NCBI GenBank assembly: GCA_964537685.1
Contig: CAZICM010000008.1
Span: 62,001 to 126,000, forward strand
Origin: CAZICM01 sp964537685
GTDB lineage: Bacteria; Myxococcota_A; Polyangia; Polyangiales; Polyangiaceae
Direction of reading: 5' to 3'
DNA: 64,000 nucleotides
Part shown: positions 42,842 through 50,484 of the stretch, piece by piece
How positions within the stretch are numbered: the first letter of the stretch is position 1
How the letters are laid out: the number at the start of each line of letters is the position of its first letter
Made by a program: the position numbers and the translations under genes
The notes under the pieces: model-generated
Database searches by the model: none
Seen by the model: the letters and a program-made list of their open reading frames with translations, nothing else
Told to the model about the DNA's origin: nothing

Positions 42842-44164
42842 GTGTTGAGTCGCGTGCTTTCTTTTCTGCTCTTCATGACCCTCGGCGGATGTAGAATTCG
42901 TCTTGAGCTACAGACCGAATCCCAAAGCAATGAACCAGGCGATGTCTCGGTGCTTCCTAATCCTTCGGAAGGCACTTCAGAGGACGAACCTGTACTGGAT
43001 GCCGTTCAGAAAGCGAGAAAGGAGGAAGCTGAAAGGTATACGATGGAGGTCATCTACCAGGGAGCAACCATTCTCCACACCGTTAAATTGCCCTCCGGGG
43101 ATGTGATCGATTTTATCGATAGGAACACACTGCCCGCGCTGCCTTATTCGCTCCCCGCATTGCCTCTTTCCGCAGAGGATCTTGTATTACCCCCAGGTGT
43201 TCAGCTTGGACAGACGGAGCTGGAACAAATTCCCCAATTCGTCGAACTCGCGATCCAGGCGACACCTTTTCATCGGCCCACCTTCTGGCCTTACATTTGG
43301 GGTGAGGCACCCTATGCCACTTCCATTGAGGACTATTTGCAGCGCTATCCTGTGCGTGGAGAACCGGCGGCGAAGAATCGGCTCTATGCTGGGTTGGCGT
43401 CCAACTTGCCCAATCGGGGCATTTCAGGCTATATGAGCCAGTATAAGCCGGAAGTCGTCTCAGATAGCATGAGTTTGATGGAGTTTACGGTTGCCTGCCC
43501 CGTGGAAGGCCCTGTGCAAGAACAGATTGGCATTGTCATCTCGGTGGATAAAATCAACGGTTTTGGCCAAAACCGGCAGCAGTATCAAGATGGCGAAGCG
43601 CGTATGCATATCGAATATGCCCGCATGGTCAATGGCCAGGTAAGCTATGCGTGGGATGGAATGGATGGCACGTTTATCCCCAATCCTCTTCGCCTTCATC
43701 AGCCTGGTGAAATCGTACCGGTGTCCGTGCTCAATCAAAGCTCGATAGAGCATTTAATGGCCATCTTTCAAGTGCCCACCGGTGACTTTTGGATTGCCTA
43801 CAATGGGGATTTGCTTGGTTACTATCCGGCAAGCCTATTTACAATGCTGAACAAAGGCGCATGCAAAACCGCATGGTATGGCGAGATCTATCGTCAAAAT
43901 CCGCTCCAAGGCAATATAAAAACCGAAATGGGAAGCGGTCAATTCGCGAAAACGGGACTCCTCAATGCCGCTCATGTGCGAAACCCGAAATATTATGATC
44001 CGTATTGGTTTGCCAATGAGCCCAAGGACGAAATCGGCGTTTCACCCATCGAGCCTTTATGTTATAGCCGCTCTCCATTGACCTTGATTGGTGCCCCCTG
44101 GAACAGCACCTTCTTATTTCTCGGAGGCCCGGGAGGCAAAAACCCGGGGTGCAAATGGCCATGA
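42842..44164 (+). CDS. Neprosin-family (DUF239) lipoprotein, putative glutamic peptidase
   Basis: 440 residues from a GTG at 42842 (ribosome site AGAGAGG). Lipoprotein signal with lipobox MTLGGC (Cys about 17). A region like the neprosin activation peptide follows (TVKLPSGDVIDFIDRN), then the main domain: YAGLASNLPNRGISGYMSQYKP, GDFWIAYNGDLLGYYPASLF, a TAWYGEIY motif where plant neprosins have WGGE with a catalytic Glu, and TEMGSGQF followed by AAHVRNPKYYD. Plant neprosin is a prolyl endopeptidase of the glutamic class. The second catalytic Glu could not be placed with certainty. A truncated paralogue lies at 57099-57669. The stop overlaps the start of the Cys-rich lipoprotein gene. Confidence 0.8.
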   Translation: MLSRVLSFLLFMTLGGCRIRLELQTESQSNEPGDVSVLPNPSEGTSEDEPVLDAVQKARKEEAERYTMEVIYQGATILHTVKLPSGDVIDFIDRNTLPALPYSLPALPLSAEDLVLPPGVQLGQTELEQIPQFVELAIQATPFHRPTFWPYIWGEAPYATSIEDYLQRYPVRGEPAAKNRLYAGLASNLPNRGISGYMSQYKPEVVSDSMSLMEFTVACPVEGPVQEQIGIVISVDKINGFGQNRQQYQDGEARMHIEYARMVNGQVSYAWDGMDGTFIPNPLRLHQPGEIVPVSVLNQSSIEHLMAIFQVPTGDFWIAYNGDLLGYYPASLFTMLNKGACKTAWYGEIYRQNPLQGNIKTEMGSGQFAKTGLLNAAHVRNPKYYDPYWFANEPKDEIGVSPIEPLCYSRSPLTLIGAPWNSTFLFLGGPGGKNPGCKWP

Positions 44165-44784
44165 TCGATTCATCCAATCCAATCACCAAAATGGGCAAAT
44201 CCATGGGCTTTCTGTTCCTTATGGCCTTTGGATGGACGGCCTCCTGTTCATCGAGCGATGAGGCTCTTTCTGGAGGTCATGTCGCGCATCCCGTTGAACC
44301 CCATCCAGAAGCCGGAGCGCCCCTCCCATCCACATCTCACCCCGCATCCTCCGCTCCGCCCCTGCCCCAGGCTCGTTCCGATTCCGATGATTTTGAATAC
44401 CAAACAGGCTTAAAGCTTTCCCCCCGCGACAAAAGCATCATGGACGACTGTCCAGAGCGAGCATGGTCCCAGAATGTGCCGAAAGGGTCTTGCGCCAAGG
44501 ATGACGAATGTGGTGATGGTTTCTGCGATAGGGGCCGTTGCGCGCCTTTATGGACTTGCCGCCAAACCTATAGCCGGCCATGCGAACAGGCCGCGCACTG
44601 CGGGCCAAGTTATCTATGTTTGAATGGGCGTTGTCAGTCCTGCATTTCCGACGCCGAGTGCAAGCCGGATTCAAGCCATCAACATCCCAGGTGCATCCTC
44701 AGTTCCTTCGTTTCCGGAGCTCGTGGATGCTATGGGGTTGTTCCTTCGGTTCTGGGCGAAACCAAGCCCAATCCCCCTCCCTAA
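44155..44784 (+). CDS. Cysteine-rich lipoprotein encoded with neprosin protein
   Basis: About 209 residues; ATG at 44155 or 44161, both inside the overlap with the neprosin stop (a GTG at 44149 is also in frame). Signal peptide with lipobox GWTASC, a Pro/Ser/Ala tether, then a short conserved stretch (YQTGLKLSPRDKSIMDDCPE). Two Cys-rich blocks resembling Dickkopf-like or myxobacterial disulfide modules follow: CAKDDECGDGFCDRGRC and CGPSYLCLNGRCQSCISDAEC. Probably an outer-membrane lipoprotein partner or inhibitor of the neprosin protein; the partnership is inferred from translational coupling and from co-duplication. A nonsense-mutated paralogue is at 57660-58316. Confidence 0.78.
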   Translation: MAMIDSSNPITKMGKSMGFLFLMAFGWTASCSSSDEALSGGHVAHPVEPHPEAGAPLPSTSHPASSAPPLPQARSDSDDFEYQTGLKLSPRDKSIMDDCPERAWSQNVPKGSCAKDDECGDGFCDRGRCAPLWTCRQTYSRPCEQAAHCGPSYLCLNGRCQSCISDAECKPDSSHQHPRCILSSFVSGARGCYGVVPSVLGETKPNPPP

Positions 44785-44914
44785 AGCTCCAAACGAGATG
44801 CCTGCCCAAACGCACGCCGCCTCGTCCGCCCCCATGCCCCTTTACAAACCCATCTTTTTTCCCTTGTCGTCCCAATCCCAACGGTGCTAGTGTCCCCCTC
44901 CGCGAGCGAACCCT

Positions 44915-46774
44915 ATGAAAATCCCCTATGGAATCAGCAATTTCGCCGATCTGCGCCGCGATCGCTATTTTTATATTGACAAGACGCCTTTTATTCCCAA
45001 GCTCGAACCCGACGAGCTCGGCGTTAGCTATAGCCTGTTTTTACGGCCGCGCCGCTTTGGCAAATCGACGCTGCTCTCCACACTGGAACACTATTACGAT
45101 CTCGATCGCAAAGACCAATTCGATGAACTGTTCTCGGGCTTGTGGATACACCAGCATCCCACGCCCGAACGCAATCGCTATCTCGTCTTGAGCCTGGATT
45201 TTTCAAAAGTGAGCGCCGATGCGGGCGTGGACACGTTGAAACAGAGTTTTTATAGTGTGGTTCAAAGCAGTGTGCGTATGATGCTGATGAGCTATCGCGA
45301 ACGCTTTCCCGACCTCGCAAAGTTGGAAGCGCGGATGTCCGAACACGGTGACGCCAATTCCTTGATTGGAGACTTGCTGGCGGTTGTGCGGGGAATCCGG
45401 CAAAAGATTTATCTGTTAATCGATGAGTACGATAACTTCGCCAATCGCCTTCTCTCCGATGGTCAGCAGGATGTCTATGAATCGGTCGTCGGGGCCACGG
45501 GCTTTATCCGCACCTTTTATGCATCGCTCAAGGCCGGGACAACGGCGGGCTCGCTGGGCCGGATGTTTATTACAGGGGTATCGCCCATTTTGCTGGATGA
45601 CTTGTCGAGCGGGTTTAATATTATCCGCCATATATCGCTAAAGCCCAAGCTCAATGCGATGGTTGGCTTTACCCGGGCCGAAGTGGAGCAGTCCGTGGAT
45701 ATCTTTTTGGCCGACCAGCAGCAGCTTAAGGCGGATCCGCGCATCGGTGATAGGAGTTCTTTGCTTTCGGCCCTGGAGAAGCATTATGATGGCTATCGAT
45801 TTTCGGAGAATGCGGCGGAGCGGATCTTTAATTCGGATCTGATTCTTTATTTTCTTAGTGAAATGAAGGAAGCAGGCTGCTTTCCATCGCAGATGCTCGA
45901 TATGAACGTGCGCACGGATTATGCCCGTCTACAGAGGATTGCGACGCTGGCGGGCGCTGCTGGCAAAGAAACCCGGGCGCTGCTCGAAACGGTGCTGAGC
46001 GAGGGCGGTATTGAAAGCCGTTTGGTGGAACAGTTTGGCGTCCGGACCATGTATTCGCGCGCGCAATTGGTATCCCTCTTTTACTATATGGGAATGCTCA
46101 CCTTTGGTCCCCGCCCGCCCACGGCATCGGAACCCTATTTGGTGATGCCCAATTTGGTGATACGTGAGCTTCAATGGGAATATCTAGCGTTCGCCCTTAA
46201 GGACCAAGAGAATATTTGGCTGGACGATATGGACCTGAGACGGGCACTTCAGGTTATGGCTGTCGAGGGTGATATCACGCCCCTGCTTGCGCTGTTTCAA
46301 GAGCAGGTCGTCGGCCGGATTGGGAATAAAGATCTGAGGCAGTTTAATGAAAAAGTGCTGAAGCTAATGCTTTTGGCCTATATCTCACAGAGCCGGGTTT
46401 TTAATATTTTAAGCGAAAAAGAGTTTTCAGGCGGCTATTGCGATTTGTTTTTGGGCGTGAATACGGAAATTCAGCTTGCGCGCTATGCGTGGATGCTGGA
46501 AGTAAAATACTTGAAGACGCAGGCCAAGGCGGGCGAGATTGAAGCAGCCTTTGAACAGGCTCTTTCCCAATTGGATCGCTATGGGGGCGATCAGAAGTTG
46601 ATATCGCTCTTGACCTTGGGGAAGGAATTGAAGGCGGGGGCGCTCGTGTTTGTGGGGGCAAAAACGGTTTTGTTTCGGCCTTGGCCCAGGGAAGCGGCGG
46701 CGCCCCCCGGCGGCTTGGCCACAGGCAGTCATCGATCACGTACCGGCCGCAGTCCCCGAAAGCGAACCCTATGA
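44915..46774 (+). CDS. AAA-ATPase-like protein with PD-(D/E)XK (PDDEXK_9) domain, tandem copy A
   Basis: 619 residues. N-terminal signature MKIPYGISNFADLRRDRYFYIDKT with P-loop RPRRFGKSTLL (family PF09820), Walker B IYLLIDEYDNF, GRMFITGVSP, and KHYDGYRFSE. The C-terminal nuclease-like domain (PF08011 type) has YCDLFLGV and WMLEVKYLKTQ (Asp...Glu-x-Lys). The last 22 residues (PPGGLATGSHRSRTGRSPRKRTL region) differ from copy B and look like read-in from a rearranged junction. The stop overlaps the start of copy B (ATGA). Blocks of near-identity with copy B alternate with two divergent segments at 45204-45410 and 46046-46318. The biological role of this widespread family is not established; selfish or defence roles have been suggested. 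Confidence 0.88.
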   Translation: MKIPYGISNFADLRRDRYFYIDKTPFIPKLEPDELGVSYSLFLRPRRFGKSTLLSTLEHYYDLDRKDQFDELFSGLWIHQHPTPERNRYLVLSLDFSKVSADAGVDTLKQSFYSVVQSSVRMMLMSYRERFPDLAKLEARMSEHGDANSLIGDLLAVVRGIRQKIYLLIDEYDNFANRLLSDGQQDVYESVVGATGFIRTFYASLKAGTTAGSLGRMFITGVSPILLDDLSSGFNIIRHISLKPKLNAMVGFTRAEVEQSVDIFLADQQQLKADPRIGDRSSLLSALEKHYDGYRFSENAAERIFNSDLILYFLSEMKEAGCFPSQMLDMNVRTDYARLQRIATLAGAAGKETRALLETVLSEGGIESRLVEQFGVRTMYSRAQLVSLFYYMGMLTFGPRPPTASEPYLVMPNLVIRELQWEYLAFALKDQENIWLDDMDLRRALQVMAVEGDITPLLALFQEQVVGRIGNKDLRQFNEKVLKLMLLAYISQSRVFNILSEKEFSGGYCDLFLGVNTEIQLARYAWMLEVKYLKTQAKAGEIEAAFEQALSQLDRYGGDQKLISLLTLGKELKAGALVFVGAKTVLFRPWPREAAAPPGGLATGSHRSRTGRSPRKRTL

Positions 46775-48603
46775 AAATCCCCTATGGAATCAGCAATTTC
46801 GCCGATCTGCGCCGCGATCGCTATTTTTATATTGACAAGACGCCTTTTATTCCCAAGCTCGAACCCGACGAGCTCGGCGTTAGCTATAGCCTGTTTTTAC
46901 GGCCGCGCCGCTTTGGCAAATCGACGCTGCTCTCCACACTGGAACACTATTACGATCTCGATCGCAAAGACCAATTCGATGAACTGTTCTCGGGCTTGTG
47001 GATACACCAGCATCCCACGCCCGAACGCAATCGCTATCTGGTCTTGAGCCTGGATTTTTCGAGTGTGCGCACCGATTCGGGCATCGATGCGCTGATGGAA
47101 ACGTTTTTTCACTCCATCCGGGGCCGTATTGAAGGTTTTCTTAAACGCTATTCCTCCCGTGTTCCAGATCTCGCTCCGTTGCTCGCTCGGCTTCATACCT
47201 ATAGGTATCCGGAAGATTTGATGAGCGATCTGCTTGTTCTGCTTTCGGTAACGCCTTACAAAATCTATCTGTTAATCGATGAGTACGATAACTTCGCCAA
47301 TCGCCTTCTCTCCGATGGTCAGCAGGATGTCTATGAATCGGTCGTCGGGGCCACGGGCTTTATCCGCACCTTTTATGCATCGCTCAAGGCCGGGACAACG
47401 GCGGGCTCGCTGGGCCGGATGTTTATTACAGGGGTATCGCCCATTTTGCTGGATGACTTGTCGAGCGGGTTTAATATTATCCGCCATATATCGCTAAAGC
47501 CCAAGCTCAATGCGATGGTTGGCTTTACCCGGGCCGAAGTGGAGCAGTCCGTGGATATCTTTTTGGCCGACCAGCAGCAGCTTAAGGCGGATCCGCGCAT
47601 CGGTGATAGGAGTTCTTTGCTTTCGGCCCTGGAGAAGCATTATGATGGCTATCGATTTTCGGAGAATGCGGCGGAGCGGATCTTTAATTCGGATCTGATT
47701 CTTTATTTTCTTAGTGAAATGAAGGAAGCAGGCTGCTTTCCATCGCAGATGCTCGATATGAACGTGCGCACGGATTATGCCCGTCTACAGAGGATTGCGA
47801 CGCTGGCGGGCGCTGCTGGCAAAGAAACCCGGGCGCTGCTCGAAACGGTGCTGAGCGAGGGCGGTATTGAAAGCCGTTTGGTGGAACAGTTTGGCGTCCG
47901 GGCGATGAACGCGCCTGCTCAATTGATATCGCTTTTTTATTATATGGGCATGCTCACGTTTGGTCCCCGCTCACCGGCATCGGTGCTGCCTTATTTGGTG
48001 ATTCCCAATCTGGTGATTCGCGAACTTCAATGGGAGTATCTGGCGCTGGCCCTCAAAGATCAAGAGCAGATATGGCTCGATACGACGGAGCTGCAACACG
48101 CGCTCACAGCCATGGCGGTGGAGGGAAATATTAACCCTTTGCTTGCGCTGTTCCAAGAGCAGGTCGTTGGCCGTATTGGGAATAAAGATCTGAGGCAGTT
48201 TAATGAAAAAGTGCTGAAGCTAATGCTTTTGGCCTATATCTCACAGAGCCGGGTTTTTAATATTTTAAGCGAAAAAGAGTTTTCAGGCGGCTATTGCGAT
48301 TTGTTTTTGGGCGTGAATACGGAAATTCAGCTTGCGCGCTATGCGTGGATGCTGGAAGTAAAATACTTGAAGACGCAGGCCAAGGCGGGCGAGATTGAAG
48401 CAGCCTTTGAACAGGCTCTTTCCCAATTGGATCGCTATGGGGGCGATCAGAAGTTGATATCGCTGTTGACCTTGGGGAAGGAATTGAAGGCGGGGGCTCT
48501 GGTGTTTGTGGGGGCAAAAACGGTTTTATTTCGGCCTTGGCCCAGGGAAGCGGCGGCGCCGAAGAAAAAGAAGCCGGGGGCAAAGAAAAAGGCAGCTACA
48601 TGA
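46771..48603 (+). CDS. AAA-ATPase-like protein with PD-(D/E)XK (PDDEXK_9) domain, tandem copy B
   Basis: 610 residues from the ATG at 46771 (overlaps the copy A stop by 4 nt; open frame to 46681 is copy A's tail). Same domains and motifs as copy A. DNA matches copy A with a constant offset of 1856 nt and no indel through the ATPase and nuclease domains. The stretch 47267-47901 is identical base for base to 45411-46045. Divergent segments are 47060-47266 and 47902-48174. It ends in a Lys/Ala tail (PKKKKPGAKKKAAT), likely the ancestral C-terminus. Perfect identity next to strong divergence indicates gene conversion or recent recombination rather than simple drift. Confidence 0.88.
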   Translation: MKIPYGISNFADLRRDRYFYIDKTPFIPKLEPDELGVSYSLFLRPRRFGKSTLLSTLEHYYDLDRKDQFDELFSGLWIHQHPTPERNRYLVLSLDFSSVRTDSGIDALMETFFHSIRGRIEGFLKRYSSRVPDLAPLLARLHTYRYPEDLMSDLLVLLSVTPYKIYLLIDEYDNFANRLLSDGQQDVYESVVGATGFIRTFYASLKAGTTAGSLGRMFITGVSPILLDDLSSGFNIIRHISLKPKLNAMVGFTRAEVEQSVDIFLADQQQLKADPRIGDRSSLLSALEKHYDGYRFSENAAERIFNSDLILYFLSEMKEAGCFPSQMLDMNVRTDYARLQRIATLAGAAGKETRALLETVLSEGGIESRLVEQFGVRAMNAPAQLISLFYYMGMLTFGPRSPASVLPYLVIPNLVIRELQWEYLALALKDQEQIWLDTTELQHALTAMAVEGNINPLLALFQEQVVGRIGNKDLRQFNEKVLKLMLLAYISQSRVFNILSEKEFSGGYCDLFLGVNTEIQLARYAWMLEVKYLKTQAKAGEIEAAFEQALSQLDRYGGDQKLISLLTLGKELKAGALVFVGAKTVLFRPWPREAAAPKKKKPGAKKKAAT

Positions 48604-48680
48604 GGTGCCTGCCTTTGGCCCACTGCCGATCGGCCCTATCACCCTTTTCCACACGCCGCTCTTGCGGCAGAGGAGGTCAC

Positions 48681-50357
48681 ATGCGTTCGTTCGATATTTT
48701 GCGCTTTCTTGCTTTGTCTCCACTCGTTGCCCTGGGTTTCCATGCCGCCGGATGCGGCGATGAACCCCAGACCTCGTCCAGCTCGGGTGGCAATGTCTCT
48801 AGCAGCTCGTCCAGCTCATCATCCGGAGCCGGTGGGGCTGGGGGCACGGCCGGGTCGGGAGGCGCGGGCGGTTCATCCATGATGTTTTGTACCCCGGGAA
48901 CTTCAGCTCCTTGTTATTCCGGGCCGGCCGCTACAAAGGATATAGGTGTTTGCAAAAGCGGTTCTTGGACCTGCAATGCGCAGGGTACAGCATATGGTCC
49001 GTGTATGGGTGAAGTTCTCCCGGCCGCGGAGGATTGTTCGCAACCCGCCGATGAAAATTGCAATGGAGCCAGTGCCGATTGCAGCGCCGGAGCGTGGAGC
49101 CGGCGTTTTGGCGATTTTGATGGTCAATATGGCCGGAGTATCGCGGCTGATTCGGCCGGTAATATCTATATCACCGGCACATTCTATAGCTCGATCGATT
49201 TCGGCGCCGGAGCTTTTTCCGCCACGGGGCTCGATGGATTCCTTGCCAAATTCGATCCCATGGGCAATGTTCTTTGGAGCCGGCAATTCGGGGGCGATGC
49301 CAGCCAGAAACCGCAGTATCTCGCTGTCGATGCGCTTGGAAATGTCGTTGTCACCGGTGTTTTTGGCGGAACGACCGATTTTGGAAGCGGTCCTCTTGTG
49401 GCGACGGATCTCGATATTTTTGTCGCTATGTACGACCCGGACGGCAAGCATCTCTGGAGCAAACAGTTTGGTGCGGCGGATATTCAAGTTGCCGAAGTTG
49501 TTGCGCTCGATGCTCAAAACAACGTCATTCTTGGCAGTGTGTTTGCCAATTCGGTCGACTTTGGTGGAGGTGTCTTCACGACGACGAATTTCAGTTTCGC
49601 GGTTGCGAAGTTCGATTCCGCCGGCAATCATCTCTGGAGCAAGGCTTTCAACAACGATATCGGGCAGCCTCAACTGATGGTCTTGGCCGCCGATGGCATG
49701 GGCAATATCGCATTCGGCGGCTACTTCCACGGTTCGGTGGACTTCGGGGGCGGGGTGCTGACAGCTTCCGCATCCTACGATATGTTTCTGGCGAAATTCA
49801 ATGCAAATGGGGAGCATCTGTGGAGCAAGCGTTATGGCGGAGCGCTTGGGCAAACCCCCACGGGAATTGGGTTCGATGCGGCGGGTGATCTCTACGCGGC
49901 CGGGGCGTTCCAAGGCACCATCGATCTTGGCGGAGGGGTCCTGACGAGCGCAGGAGATGATGATATTTGGATGGCGAAACTCGACGGCGGCGGTAATCAC
50001 CTGTGGAGCAAGCGATATGGTGATGGGCAAAAACAATTTGTGACGGGATTGGCGGTGAGCAAATCCGGAGATCTTGCCATCCCCATTACCTTTGCGGGAA
50101 CGCTCAATTTTGGCGCCACGTCCATTACCAGCGCGGGGAGTCTGGATATGGGTCATGCTCGTTTCGATTCGGCGGGCAATAACCTATGGAGCCGGCGAGC
50201 TGGAGATGCCATCGCTCAAAGTGCGGATGCCATCGCTTTTGATCCTACGGGACATGTGCTTGGCACTGGGGAACTCGTGAGCTCGGCCGATTTTGGCCAG
50301 GGTGTGCTTACGAGCGCAGGATCGGCCGATCTTTATCTTGTGAAGCTCTTGCCTTGA
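48681..50357 (+). CDS. Lipoprotein with MopE-like Cys motif and beta-propeller (SBBP) repeats
   Basis: 558 residues with a perfect AGGAGG site 5 nt before the ATG at 48681. Lipobox FHAAGC, long Ser then Gly/Ala tether, then a Cys-rich block (CTPGTSAPCYSGPAA, GVCKSGSWTC, CSQPADENCNG) typical of Myxococcota putative metal-binding regions. The rest is a run of about eight repeats of roughly 48 residues, each with a DAxGNVxVTGxFxGTxDFG strand pair and HLWSKxFG, matching SBBP beta-propeller repeats. Probably a surface-exposed outer-membrane lipoprotein. It is not obviously related in function to the AAA genes before it. Confidence 0.85.
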   Translation: MRSFDILRFLALSPLVALGFHAAGCGDEPQTSSSSGGNVSSSSSSSSSGAGGAGGTAGSGGAGGSSMMFCTPGTSAPCYSGPAATKDIGVCKSGSWTCNAQGTAYGPCMGEVLPAAEDCSQPADENCNGASADCSAGAWSRRFGDFDGQYGRSIAADSAGNIYITGTFYSSIDFGAGAFSATGLDGFLAKFDPMGNVLWSRQFGGDASQKPQYLAVDALGNVVVTGVFGGTTDFGSGPLVATDLDIFVAMYDPDGKHLWSKQFGAADIQVAEVVALDAQNNVILGSVFANSVDFGGGVFTTTNFSFAVAKFDSAGNHLWSKAFNNDIGQPQLMVLAADGMGNIAFGGYFHGSVDFGGGVLTASASYDMFLAKFNANGEHLWSKRYGGALGQTPTGIGFDAAGDLYAAGAFQGTIDLGGGVLTSAGDDDIWMAKLDGGGNHLWSKRYGDGQKQFVTGLAVSKSGDLAIPITFAGTLNFGATSITSAGSLDMGHARFDSAGNNLWSRRAGDAIAQSADAIAFDPTGHVLGTGELVSSADFGQGVLTSAGSADLYLVKLLP

Positions 50358-50396
50358 ATTCTGCCGGATGAGGCGCCTCGAGCCTCTATCCCCCTA

Positions 50397-50477
50397 ATCA
50401 GCGAGAGCATCCAACGGGATACCACTGCAGCCCCAACACAGGCCAGCCCCGTACGTGCCACCGATCGGCCAATTTCA
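50397..50477 (-). pseudogene. 81-bp fragment of murJ
   Basis: Matches 58551-58631 inside the intact murJ gene at 75 of 81 positions without gaps, in the same orientation. It corresponds to the murJ-encoded stretch IGRSVARTALACVGAVVVSR and the residues after it. Homology stops sharply on both sides. It is too short to encode anything and is best read as the scar of a duplication whose breakpoint lay inside murJ. Confidence 0.85.
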
Positions 50478-50484
50478 GCCAGCA

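Noticed and set aside
50397..50477. Small gene or RNA between the beta-propeller lipoprotein and the large operon
   Set aside because: The sequence is explained fully as a murJ fragment.
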